From the NCBI GenBank assembly GCA_023412715.1, contig JAEZCC010000010.1:1-64000 (forward strand): a DNA stretch of 64,000 bases, read 5' to 3'. The position numbers and the translations under genes were made by a program. Source of the DNA: Bacillota bacterium (lineage in GTDB: Bacteria > Bacillota > Clostridia > Oscillospirales > Acutalibacteraceae). This document shows positions 51,743-60,059 of the stretch, one piece after another (the first letter of the stretch is position 1; each line of letters begins with the position of its first letter). The notes beneath the pieces were generated by a model, which was not told the origin of the DNA, searched no databases, and saw only the letters and a program-made list of their open reading frames with translations.

Positions 51743-53213
51743 TTCCGTCGCCTCCGCTTTCCGCCGGGCCTGCGCCTGCCTTTACGGAGCCGGCCTTATC
51801 GGAATTTTTCTGGGCCGCCGCTTCCGCGACGCGCTTTTTGGCGGGCTCGTAGTATTTGTCGAGCGTTTCGTTGTCCAAGCGGTCCAGAAGCTCGCGCGGC
51901 AGGGTCGTCAGCAGCTCCCAGCCGAGGTCGAGGCTCTGCTCGATGCTGCGGTTTTCCGACGCGCCCTGTGTGACGAATTTGGCTTCGAACTGCTTGCCGA
52001 ATTCCAGGTATTTTTTGTCTTCCGGTGACAGCTCTTCCTCGCCGATTACGGAAGCGAGGGAACGCGCGTCCATCACCTTTGCGTACGAAGCGAACAGCTG
52101 GTTGGAGAGCGGAGCGTGGTCTTCCCGCGTGAACCCTTTGCCGATGCCGTCTTTCATCAGACGGGAAAGGGAGGGGAGGACGGAAACCGGCGGATAAGTC
52201 CCGGAGGCGTCGAGAGAGCGGTCCAGGACAATCTGTCCTTCGGTGATGTAGCCGGTCAGGTCCGGCACCGGGTGCGTCACGTCGTCATTTGGCATGGTGA
52301 GAATCGGAATCTGCGTGACGGACCCCTGCTTGCCGCGGATCATTCCGGCGCGTTCGTAGATAGAAGCAAGGTCGGAATACAGGTAGCCCGGGAAGCCCTT
52401 CCTGCCCGGAATTTCACCTTTTGACGAGCTGAATTCACGCAGCGCCTCGGCGTATGAGGTCATGTCCGTCATGATGACGAGGATGTGCATCCCGAGCTCG
52501 AAGGCGAGGTATTCGGCGACGGTAAGCGCGCAGCGCGGGGTGAGGATTCTTTCGATGATCGGGTCGTTCGCAAGGTTCAGGAACATGACGACCCTCTGCA
52601 GAATGCCGGAATCGTCGAAAGAGCGGCGGAAATAGTCCGCAACGTCGCTCTTAACGCCCATGGCCGCGAAGACGATGGCGAAGTTGCCGCCCTCTTCGTC
52701 GCTGATCTTTGCCTGCCTTGCAATCTGGACGGCCAGCTCGTTGTGCTTCATGCCCGAGCCGGAGAAAATGGGAAGCTTCTGCCCGCGGATCAGCGTCATG
52801 AGGATGTCGATGGTCGAGATGCCGGTGCTGATATAGTTTTTCGGGTACAGCCGGGATACCGGGTTGATCGGAGTACCGTTGACGTTCGCCTTTTTCACGG
52901 GGAAGATATCGCCCAGTCCGTCGATCGGCCGGCCGGAGCCGTCAAACACGCGCCCCAGAATTTCAGGCGAAAGCGGCATCTCAAGCGGATGCCCCAGAAG
53001 CCTTGTGCGGGTATTGGTAAGAGAGATGCCGCGCGTCCCTTCGAACACCTGGACAACGATGCGTTTCCCATCCATCTGAACGATTCTGCCATGGCGCATG
53101 GTTCCGTCATCCAGGCGGATGTCGACGACTTCCTCAAACGAGGCGTTTTCAATATTGTCGAGGACAATCAAAGGACCGTTGACATCTTTTACTCCAATAT
53201 AATCAAGAATCAT
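51735..53213 (-). CDS. V-type ATPase subunit B (non-catalytic)
   Basis: Alternates with subunit A in the hexamer. The 492-residue protein has the ATPase alpha/beta fold without a true Walker A (FSGSGMKHNELAVQIARQ near 150) and with the conserved GRKGFPGYLYSDLASIYERAG segment. The C-terminal ~30 residues are an Ala/Lys/Gly-rich tail beyond the usual end. ATG; AAAGG nearby. Gene order A-B-D is standard. Confidence 0.95.
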   Translation of the reverse strand: MILDYIGVKDVNGPLIVLDNIENASFEEVVDIRLDDGTMRHGRIVQMDGKRIVVQVFEGTRGISLTNTRTRLLGHPLEMPLSPEILGRVFDGSGRPIDGLGDIFPVKKANVNGTPINPVSRLYPKNYISTGISTIDILMTLIRGQKLPIFSGSGMKHNELAVQIARQAKISDEEGGNFAIVFAAMGVKSDVADYFRRSFDDSGILQRVVMFLNLANDPIIERILTPRCALTVAEYLAFELGMHILVIMTDMTSYAEALREFSSSKGEIPGRKGFPGYLYSDLASIYERAGMIRGKQGSVTQIPILTMPNDDVTHPVPDLTGYITEGQIVLDRSLDASGTYPPVSVLPSLSRLMKDGIGKGFTREDHAPLSNQLFASYAKVMDARSLASVIGEEELSPEDKKYLEFGKQFEAKFVTQGASENRSIEQSLDLGWELLTTLPRELLDRLDNETLDKYYEPAKKRVAEAAAQKNSDKAGSVKAGAGPAESGGDGIE

Positions 53214-53264
53214 GTGTGACCGCCTTTCAAATGAATGATTTTCAAAACGGTTCTGCCGCAGCCG

Positions 53265-55025
53265 TCAGGCCGCAACGATAGCCGAGAGGGTCTGGTCGAT
53301 TTCTTTGAGATAGCTGTCGAACATTTCCGGCTTGTCGTTGGGAATTTCGTTCTTCATCCTGGCGACCTTGTCGAACAGGCCGGAATGCAGGATGCCGGAA
53401 ATCGGGATCCCGGCCGAAATCAGGCTCTTTGCCTTCCCGTAAAGGTGCAGAATCGTTTTCATCATCAGTTTCTGCTTGTCAAGCGGCACATAGGTGTCCT
53501 GCGGGTGCAGGGCGTCCTGCTGCAGAAATCCCACGCGGATGACGCGCGAAATTTCAATAATCAGCTTCTGGTCGTCCGGCAGCACGTCCGACCCAATCAG
53601 CTTTACAATTTCCATCAGCTGGTTTTCCTGCTGCAGAATTTTGTTGATCTGCCTTCTGTATTTGATGAAGTCGTCGCCCTCATGCTCTGCGTACCAGGGG
53701 TCGAGGTCGGAAAAATATTCGCTGTAGCTCTGCATCCAGTTGATGGCGGGGTAGTGCCTCGCGTAGGCGAGCGCCTTGTCCAGCGCCCAGAAGCAGCGGG
53801 TGAAACGCTTGGTGTTCTGCGTGACCGGCTCCGAAAAGTCGGAGCCCTGCGGGGAAACGGCACCGATGACGGTGACGGACCCCTCGGTCCCGTTCAGGTT
53901 TTTCACCATTCCTGCGCGCTCGTAGAATTCCGAAAGGCGGCTCGGCAGATAGGCGGGGAAGCCCTCTTCCGCGGGCATTTCTTCCAAGCGGCCTGAAATC
54001 TCACGCAGAGCTTCCGCCCAGCGGGATGTCGAGTCGGCCATCAGGGCCACGTGGTAGCCCATATCTCGGTAATATTCGCCGAGCGTGATGCCGGTGTAGA
54101 TGGAGGCTTCGCGCGCGGCCACAGGCATGTTGCTGGTGTTGGCAATCAGCACAGTGCGATCCGTCATCGGGCGGCCCGATTTCGGGTCCACCAGCTTCTG
54201 GAACTCGTCCAGAACGTCGCTCATTTCGTTTCCGCGCTCGCCGCAGCCGACATAGATGATAATGTCCGCGTCACACCATTTGGCGAGCTGGTGCTGGGTC
54301 ATCGTCTTTCCGGTCCCGAACCCGCCCGGAATGGCTGCGGCGCCGCCTTTCGAAATGGGGAAGAGGGTGTCAATGACGCGCTGGCCGGTAATCAGCGGGA
54401 TGTTCGGTGGCCTGCGCTCCAGAACGGGGCGCGGAGTGCGGATTGGCCATCTCTGGCAGAGCGTCAGCGGATGGACCGTGCCGCGGTCGTCGGTCAGCTC
54501 CAGAACGGTGTCGTTAACCTTGTATTTGCCGTTGGGCGCCGCCTTTGTCACAACGCCGGAAAGCGTGGGCGGCACCATGCATTTATGACGGATAATCGGG
54601 GTTTCGGGGCATTCCGCGTAGATGTCCCCGCCCTTGAGGCGGTCCCCGGTCTTTACCGTTACGGAAACGTCCCATTCGCGGTCTTCGTCGAGGGAAGGCA
54701 CGCGGCTGCCGCGCGCGATAAACGCCCCCGCCTGCTTTGCGATTTCTTTCAGCGGCCTTTGGATGCCGTCGAAAATATTGTCAAGAATCCCGGGGCCGAG
54801 CGTAACGTTCATGGGGCTGCCGGTGCCGTACACCGGCTCGCCGGGACGCAGCCCGGTCGTCTCTTCGTAAACCTGTATGGTCGTCGCTTTGTCGGAAACG
54901 CCGATTACTTCGCCCACCAGGTGTTCGTTGCCGACGAAGACCATTTCCATCATGGAAAAGCTGCGCGAGTTCCGAACGGTTACAACCGGGCCGTTAATGC
55001 CATAAATCAAATTCTCTGTGTCCAT
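53265..55025 (-). CDS. V-type ATPase subunit A (catalytic)
   Basis: Hydrolyses or makes ATP. The 586-residue protein contains the catalytic P-loop GGFGTGKT (about 228-235), the arginine-bearing and DSTSRWAEALREISGRL segments, and the A-type non-homologous insert. I chose the ATG at 55025, 8 bases after GGAG, giving MDTENLIYGINGPVV; the longer frame begins upstream of the ribosome site. Followed by B after 51 bases. Confidence 0.96.
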   Translation of the reverse strand: MDTENLIYGINGPVVTVRNSRSFSMMEMVFVGNEHLVGEVIGVSDKATTIQVYEETTGLRPGEPVYGTGSPMNVTLGPGILDNIFDGIQRPLKEIAKQAGAFIARGSRVPSLDEDREWDVSVTVKTGDRLKGGDIYAECPETPIIRHKCMVPPTLSGVVTKAAPNGKYKVNDTVLELTDDRGTVHPLTLCQRWPIRTPRPVLERRPPNIPLITGQRVIDTLFPISKGGAAAIPGGFGTGKTMTQHQLAKWCDADIIIYVGCGERGNEMSDVLDEFQKLVDPKSGRPMTDRTVLIANTSNMPVAAREASIYTGITLGEYYRDMGYHVALMADSTSRWAEALREISGRLEEMPAEEGFPAYLPSRLSEFYERAGMVKNLNGTEGSVTVIGAVSPQGSDFSEPVTQNTKRFTRCFWALDKALAYARHYPAINWMQSYSEYFSDLDPWYAEHEGDDFIKYRRQINKILQQENQLMEIVKLIGSDVLPDDQKLIIEISRVIRVGFLQQDALHPQDTYVPLDKQKLMMKTILHLYGKAKSLISAGIPISGILHSGLFDKVARMKNEIPNDKPEMFDSYLKEIDQTLSAIVAA

Positions 55026-55054
55026 AACTTCATCTCCGATGCAGCAAGTCCCGG

Positions 55055-55651
55055 TCATACCACGGTCATGCCGGAATGCGATTCAAACCAGTCGCGCTGG
55101 TCTTCCAGAAGGGAATCGAGCGTTTTGTCCGCAAGAAGGCCAAGCCCGGCGTGCAGAGCGCGGAGGCCGCCGATCACGATTGTGCTGTCGGTCTCGAACT
55201 CACATTTCAGGCCGAGCGCCTTGCGGATGCTGTCTTCGTATTTTTCGTCCTCGGCCCGCAGGCGGACGACAATCCCGTCCTGCCCGAAGGTTTGTGCGAA
55301 CTGGGACGCGGTTTTTTCGAGGAAGGGAAGATAACCGTCCTGTTCCGTAAATTCTTTCAGCTTCTGCGTCGCCTTTTGGAAGACTTCCGAAGCGATTTGG
55401 CTGCGCTTTTCCAGAAGCTTCCGGCGGGAGTCCATATCCCTCAGCGCCATTTCCCGCGCGATTCCGCTGCGCATGCGAGCCGTTTCTTTCTGGATCAGCT
55501 GGTAGCACTCAGTCAGAACGTCGATCTCAGCCTCTTCCAGCTCTTTCTGCTTGTAGTCTTCGATCTCTTTCTCGATTTTCTGACGTTGTTCCTCTGCGTA
55601 ATGGTTGATGGCAGTGGAAAATTTATCTTTTTTTTCTTCAAAATCAGCCAT
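55055..55651 (-). CDS. V-type ATPase subunit E (peripheral stalk)
   Basis: Stator protein that pairs with the small coiled-coil subunit. The 198-residue protein has an N-terminal Glu/Lys coiled coil (~1-95), the conserved MALRDMDSRRKLLEKRSQI bend, and a globular C-terminus ending DWFESHSG. AGAGGTG ribosome site. Lies between F and A. Confidence 0.87.
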   Translation of the reverse strand: MADFEEKKDKFSTAINHYAEEQRQKIEKEIEDYKQKELEEAEIDVLTECYQLIQKETARMRSGIAREMALRDMDSRRKLLEKRSQIASEVFQKATQKLKEFTEQDGYLPFLEKTASQFAQTFGQDGIVVRLRAEDEKYEDSIRKALGLKCEFETDSTIVIGGLRALHAGLGLLADKTLDSLLEDQRDWFESHSGMTVV

Positions 55652-55681
55652 TTCAGCACCTCTGTTCGGCTGAACCTACGC

Positions 55682-55990
55682 TCAAATTTTTACGCCGATC
55701 GCTTCACGGACATAGCGGGTGATGGTATCCTTCGTGCAGCCGTTCCCGTGCCGGTCCGGAATCTCAACAATCAGCGGGCGGCGGTTGTTCAGCTTAATAT
55801 TGTACACGGCGGCAGGGCAGAGAGACAGCAGCGTTTCCGTAATCAGAACAACCGCGATGTCTTTCTGTTCCACGCAGGCCTCGAGCGCCTTCTGCACTTC
55901 GGCCGCCTCATGCACGACGACCCCGTCGATTCCGGCCAGCCTCATGCCGACCTGCGTATCAACATTGTCGCTGATGAGATAAAATCGCAT
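55682..55990 (-). CDS. V-type ATPase subunit F
   Basis: Central-stalk regulator. The 102-residue Rossmann-like protein starts MRFYLISDNVDTQVGMRLAGI and has the alternating beta-alpha pattern with VVLITETLL and RRPLIVEIPD, as in archaeal/bacterial F. GGGAG ribosome site. Between K and E. Confidence 0.92.
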   Translation of the reverse strand: MRFYLISDNVDTQVGMRLAGIDGVVVHEAAEVQKALEACVEQKDIAVVLITETLLSLCPAAVYNIKLNNRRPLIVEIPDRHGNGCTKDTITRYVREAIGVKI

Positions 55991-56011
55991 AATAACTCCC
56001 GCTTTCGCCGG

Positions 56012-56473
56012 TCAGACTTTCTGGAGCATCAGGATGGCGATCAGAAGGCCGTAGATTGCAATACCTTCGCCAAGAGCTACGAAAATCAGAGCTTTGCCGA
56101 AGACCTTCGGATCCTCGCCGGTGGCGCCGATGGCGGCAGGGGCGGAGGCAGCGACGGCGATTGCGCCGCCGATGGAGGCGATGCCGGAAGCGATGGCGAT
56201 GGAAAGCATGCTCATGCCCTTGGAAGGGTCAACAGCCTGTGCAGCGGCAGCTGCGCCGGTGGCCCCTGCGGCTCCTGCGGCAGCGGCGGTCCCGGTGGAA
56301 GCCGCAAACGCAATGGAAGGAGCGGCGATCGAAAAAGCGCACACGGCGGCAAAAACCGCAATCTGGGCAATCAGAGCTTTCTTTCTGGAAGCTCCTTTTT
56401 TCACGGCGCGGTTGGCATAAATCATAGAAACAATCAGGGCGGCAATGGGCAGAATCATAAATACGGTATTCAT
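56012..56473 (-). CDS. V-type ATPase subunit K (membrane rotor ring)
   Basis: Ion-carrying proteolipid. In 153 residues only the C-terminal half is a c-type hairpin (MLSIAIASGIASIGGAIAVA... then KALIFVALGEGIAIYGLLIAI), with the ion-binding Glu at about 136. The first 80 residues form one or two unrelated membrane segments and an Ala/Gly/Thr-rich linker, ending near a signal-peptidase-like AFA site. So the protein has one ion site, not the duplicated form of some V-type K subunits. GGAGG ribosome site. The ion (H+ or Na+) cannot be told safely. Confidence 0.9.
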   Translation of the reverse strand: MNTVFMILPIAALIVSMIYANRAVKKGASRKKALIAQIAVFAAVCAFSIAAPSIAFAASTGTAAAAGAAGATGAAAAAQAVDPSKGMSMLSIAIASGIASIGGAIAVAASAPAAIGATGEDPKVFGKALIFVALGEGIAIYGLLIAILMLQKV

Positions 56474-56512
56474 TTTTTTTCCTCCTAAAATTATGAAAGA
56501 TGGGTGTGATAT

Positions 56513-58462
56513 TCAAGATTCCTGACCGACGACGACCGGCGTGTACGGCCGGCCGGATCCGTCATAGAATCGGCTGAACATTTCATAAAAATCAAGTCTC
56601 AGGCACTGCACGCCGGAAAGCAGCCCTTCCAGCGCAATTACGAAGGCATTGCCGATCACAATGGTAAGTACGAACCCGAAGCCCGCGGACATTCCGGCGA
56701 GGCTGAAAATAACAATCATCATGCCCGCGTGCACCAGAACAAAGGCGCCGGTACGGATAAAGCTGATGGTGTTCGTCAGGTAGCTGAGGACGAACTCGAA
56801 GACCTCAAAGAAATTCTGCATGATGAGATTGCCCCAGCTTTCGGGCTTCCAGTCCGGTTTTCCTTCCGCAAGGTCGCCGAGGACCTCGCGGAAAATCATG
56901 ACGGCAAGAGGAAGCACGATGCACAGGATGACGAACGGGGCGGTGACGATATGCAGGCTGGGTTTGAGGATCTGGCCGCCGAAGCCGAAAATCACCGAGC
57001 CGTAGAAGATAAAGCCGGCGAGCCCGTTCGGCCCGAAAAGGCCGTTCGTATACTGTTTTCTTCGCAGGCAGCAGACGATGTTGGTCAGAATCGCCGCCAG
57101 CACCAGAACAATCCCCAGGCCAATGGCGAAGAGGATGACGGTGGAGGTGGATTCCATCACGTCAACCGGTTTCTTGGCAAGCCCGAACACGTTTTTGAAA
57201 ACCGGGTCCAGCGCATGCTCAAAGCCGAAGACCGAGCCGAACAGGAACCCGAATATCGAAGACGAGATCCCGCAGGGAATCATGATTTTGCCGAGGCGCA
57301 GTTTTTTCAGCTTCCACATCAGCCAGCCTGTCAGCGCGACGCAGAGGCCCTGGCCGACGTCCGCGAACATGATTCCGAACAGCAGGGTGTACGTAAAAGC
57401 CAGAAAAGCAGTCGGATCCATTTCGGTGTAGGAAGGGACCCCGTAGACCTCCACATAAAATTCGTAGGGGCGGACCAGCGCCCTGTTTTTCAGCTTGACC
57501 GGCGGTGCGTGAAGCAGTACCTCCGGGTCGGCCGCGTCGTCGAAGGCGTACCGTACGGTCTCCATCCGGTCCAGCCGTTTCGTGATGGACGTTTCCCGGT
57601 CGGCGGCAATCCATCCGGTCAGGATGAAGTTTTCGCCGTAGCGCGCGGCGTATCTGCGAATCCCGAAGCACGCCGACTGATAGGCAAGCCAGGCGTAAAG
57701 ATTTTTGAAAGAGGATTTTTCCTTCTGCCAGTACGCGTCGATCTGCGCGTTGATGTCTTCCGTCTGCCCGACGAGCAGGCCGCGCTTCTCGCCGATTGTT
57801 TTGATGACGGATTCGACCGTGCCGCTCAGATCGTCCAGCGAAACCTGTTCGAAAAACAGGCTGGAAAACACTTTGTCGACCTCGTCGATTTTTTCGGCCG
57901 GCGCGCAGTACATGCCCCAGTAATGGGTATCGTCTTTCGTCGCGGGGAAAAAGGCGACGTACGGGTTGTGCGTATATTCGGAAAGCTGCTCGAAGCTCCC
58001 CTCGGGGATGGAGCCGAACCGGATTTTCACGAAGCGGCATCTGCGAAGCTCGTCGAGATCGATGTCAAGCCCCGCAAAGTGGCCGACCCGTTTCATCTCC
58101 GAGTCAAGGGCCTGTATCTTCTGTTCGACCGCCTGCCTGGCCTTGATCTTTTCCGCGACGGCGGAAGCAAACGTGTCCGCATAGGCCTGAAAGTCGGCGA
58201 TGGAGGGCACGGCCTTTGTGGAGGAACGGATGCCTGCGGCCTCGTCCGCCTTTCCAATCAGCCGGAGAGTGTCCGACATGGTGCCCATGGCCTTTGCGTA
58301 GGGGTCGGCGTCGTTCACCGGGGAAAACCCGGACGTGTCGGAATAGAAGGAGAGGGCGTTGTCCGGGTGAAAGGCGCCCGATTTTCCAAGCTCAGCCGTG
58401 ACGCGGTCCAGCTCGTACATTCTGCCGATAATGTTGAGAACCTTGATTTTAATGACTGCCAG
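56513..58462 (-). CDS. V-type ATPase subunit I (stator membrane protein)
   Basis: Equivalent of eukaryotic subunit a; forms the ion half-channels and anchors the peripheral stalks. The 649-residue protein has a soluble N-terminal half with coiled coils (~1-310) and a membrane half with seven or so segments (FGIMFADVGQGLCVAL, later VLVHAGMMIVIFSLAG with the functional region). The best start is a CTG at 58462, 8 bases after AAAGGAG, giving the family N-terminus (M)AVIKIKVLNIIGRM. A GTG at 58471 overlaps that ribosome site. Overlaps the C gene by 14 bases. Confidence 0.92.
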   Translation of the reverse strand: MAVIKIKVLNIIGRMYELDRVTAELGKSGAFHPDNALSFYSDTSGFSPVNDADPYAKAMGTMSDTLRLIGKADEAAGIRSSTKAVPSIADFQAYADTFASAVAEKIKARQAVEQKIQALDSEMKRVGHFAGLDIDLDELRRCRFVKIRFGSIPEGSFEQLSEYTHNPYVAFFPATKDDTHYWGMYCAPAEKIDEVDKVFSSLFFEQVSLDDLSGTVESVIKTIGEKRGLLVGQTEDINAQIDAYWQKEKSSFKNLYAWLAYQSACFGIRRYAARYGENFILTGWIAADRETSITKRLDRMETVRYAFDDAADPEVLLHAPPVKLKNRALVRPYEFYVEVYGVPSYTEMDPTAFLAFTYTLLFGIMFADVGQGLCVALTGWLMWKLKKLRLGKIMIPCGISSSIFGFLFGSVFGFEHALDPVFKNVFGLAKKPVDVMESTSTVILFAIGLGIVLVLAAILTNIVCCLRRKQYTNGLFGPNGLAGFIFYGSVIFGFGGQILKPSLHIVTAPFVILCIVLPLAVMIFREVLGDLAEGKPDWKPESWGNLIMQNFFEVFEFVLSYLTNTISFIRTGAFVLVHAGMMIVIFSLAGMSAGFGFVLTIVIGNAFVIALEGLLSGVQCLRLDFYEMFSRFYDGSGRPYTPVVVGQES

Positions 58463-59564
58463 AGGAACCACTCCTTTGCTGTGCCATGGAAGAAGAGGAA
58501 ACTTCCGAGAACTGAAGATTGTCCAGGGTCAGAAGTTTTCTGATTTCCTGCGGGGGCAGCTGATAACGGACCCCCTCGACAATGGTGATAATATTGCTGA
58601 TTTCGTTTTGACAAAGAAGGATGTAAGAAATCAGTACGACGGGCGGATGTGTGGAATAGTCCATGTAATGGCGGCAGAGCACGTAGTTGATACGCGCGGG
58701 GATTTCGTCGAGGTAGGAATGCCTGATTTTCAGGGACTGCCGGCCTATCCTGGTCTGGGAGAGCACGGCGTTGATTTCGTCCTCCGTTTTTGCCTTTACA
58801 AGCGCGTCCGTTTCCTCTTTGCTGAAAGAGCCCGTGGGCAGAAGCGATTTGCGGACGGTTTCGTCGTCGGCGCCGTAGGTTAGCCTGAGGCGGAAGACGC
58901 GGACGTAATTGTTCAGGTCGACGTACGCCTCAAAAATCTTGAGAAGCTGTTTTTTGGTGTCGCCGCGGAAATGCCGGCGGATGATGCCGAGAATGTCCGA
59001 GTAGACGAAAAAATAGAGCGCGTTCTCGACGCCGGTGTAATCGATGCGCCCGCCGTTTTCAGGCGCAAACGGTTCCAGAATTTTACGGTACGAAGAGCCG
59101 GCAAGAAGCTTCAAAAGCCCGCCGAAGTCGCTTACCTGCAGGCATGCCTTCAGATTCAGCGAGGAATAGTGGTGCAGGTACGAGGGAATCGTGTCGGGGG
59201 AGGTCTCGGCCTCGCCGGCGTTCAGGCGGAGGATCGCATGCAGAATGCACCGCACCTCGTCGCACTGGATGAAGTAACGGGAAAAATACTTATCGGTCCC
59301 GGCCTCGTATTTGCAAAGGGAAGTGTATTCTTCCATCAGCTTCTGCTTCAGGACGGCTTCCAGCTGCCCTCTGTGCACGTCGCTTTCCACAATTCCGGCC
59401 AGCGCCTTGCCGTAGACCGTGTGATTTTTCAGGTATCCGGCGACTTCACCGACCGTGCGGGACTTTAAAAGCTCTTTGTAGTCGGCCGCCGTCAGGCGTT
59501 TTCCATACATCGTGCGGGCCTTTGCCAGAACAACGTTGGAAGACAGGGAATTCAGCATTTCCAT
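58449..59564 (-). CDS. V-type ATPase subunit C (rotor connector)
   Basis: Socket linking the central stalk to the K ring. The 371-residue all-helical protein starts MEMLNSLSSNVVLAKARTMYGKRLTAADYKELL and has three repeated helical lobes with LEAYVD/YFF-type conserved positions, as in archaeal-type C. ATG at 59564 overlaps the stop of the upstream small subunit (TGATG) with GGGGG just upstream. Overlaps the I gene by 14 bases. Confidence 0.88.
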   Translation of the reverse strand: MEMLNSLSSNVVLAKARTMYGKRLTAADYKELLKSRTVGEVAGYLKNHTVYGKALAGIVESDVHRGQLEAVLKQKLMEEYTSLCKYEAGTDKYFSRYFIQCDEVRCILHAILRLNAGEAETSPDTIPSYLHHYSSLNLKACLQVSDFGGLLKLLAGSSYRKILEPFAPENGGRIDYTGVENALYFFVYSDILGIIRRHFRGDTKKQLLKIFEAYVDLNNYVRVFRLRLTYGADDETVRKSLLPTGSFSKEETDALVKAKTEDEINAVLSQTRIGRQSLKIRHSYLDEIPARINYVLCRHYMDYSTHPPVVLISYILLCQNEISNIITIVEGVRYQLPPQEIRKLLTLDNLQFSEVSSSSMAQQRSGSSGSH

Positions 59565-59875
59565 CAAGCCCCCAGAACTCTTTGCACAATTTCAGAGACC
59601 CACTGATCCCCCTTTTCGCGGTAGAGATCGTCCAGCTTTTTTGAAATTTCGAGATTCTTTTTATTTTTTTCCTGCCATTCGGCCTCGGCCGCGGCGCGTT
59701 CCTTCGGCTCGTTCTCCGCAATCTTCTTGCGGGCCTGCTCCAGGTAGTCGTTCCGGATCTGTTCGCGCTTTCTGACGACTTCTTTTTCGGAATCTACCTT
59801 TTCCTTCTGCGCAGAATCCGTTATCTCACGGGCCTGCCGGTCCAGTTCAACGATTTGTTTCATCAGGTCCTGCAT
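59564..59875 (-). CDS. V-type ATPase small coiled-coil subunit (H/G type)
   Basis: Peripheral-stalk partner of subunit E. The 103-residue protein is almost entirely one charged coiled coil (MQDLMKQIVELDRQAREI onward; KKNLEISKKLDDLYREKG). Ends in WVSEIVQRVLG. I chose the ATG at 59875, 6 bases after GGAGGTG; a TTG at 59890 overlaps the site. First gene of the nine-gene operon; name follows the clostridial 'H' or archaeal 'G/H' usage and is uncertain. Confidence 0.8.
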   Translation of the reverse strand: MQDLMKQIVELDRQAREITDSAQKEKVDSEKEVVRKREQIRNDYLEQARKKIAENEPKERAAAEAEWQEKNKKNLEISKKLDDLYREKGDQWVSEIVQRVLGA

Positions 59876-59906
59876 GACAGACACCTCCAATTTAGCCTAA
59901 ATAAAT

Positions 59907-59935
59907 AGTATAGTTCACTGCCGGGATTTTTTCAA
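59907..59935 (-). promoter_or_regulatory. Promoter of the V-type ATPase operon
   Basis: Minus strand TTGAAA, 17 bases, TATACT, 31 bases before the first ATG. Confidence 0.75.
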
Positions 59936-60059
59936 TATAATATTTTGTCCGGCGAATGGAAATGGATGTTTCACGGATATTTTGCGCTGCGGATTTCAAA
60001 AGATGAATCGGCGGCCCGCAGTTTTAAAATGTTTTGCCGTAAGAAACGGGGGGAATTCC

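Noticed and set aside
56729..58543. 604-codon plus-strand open frame across ATPase subunit I
   Set aside because: The minus strand has the expected subunit I in the correct operon place. The plus-strand product is a compositional artefact without membrane or domain pattern.
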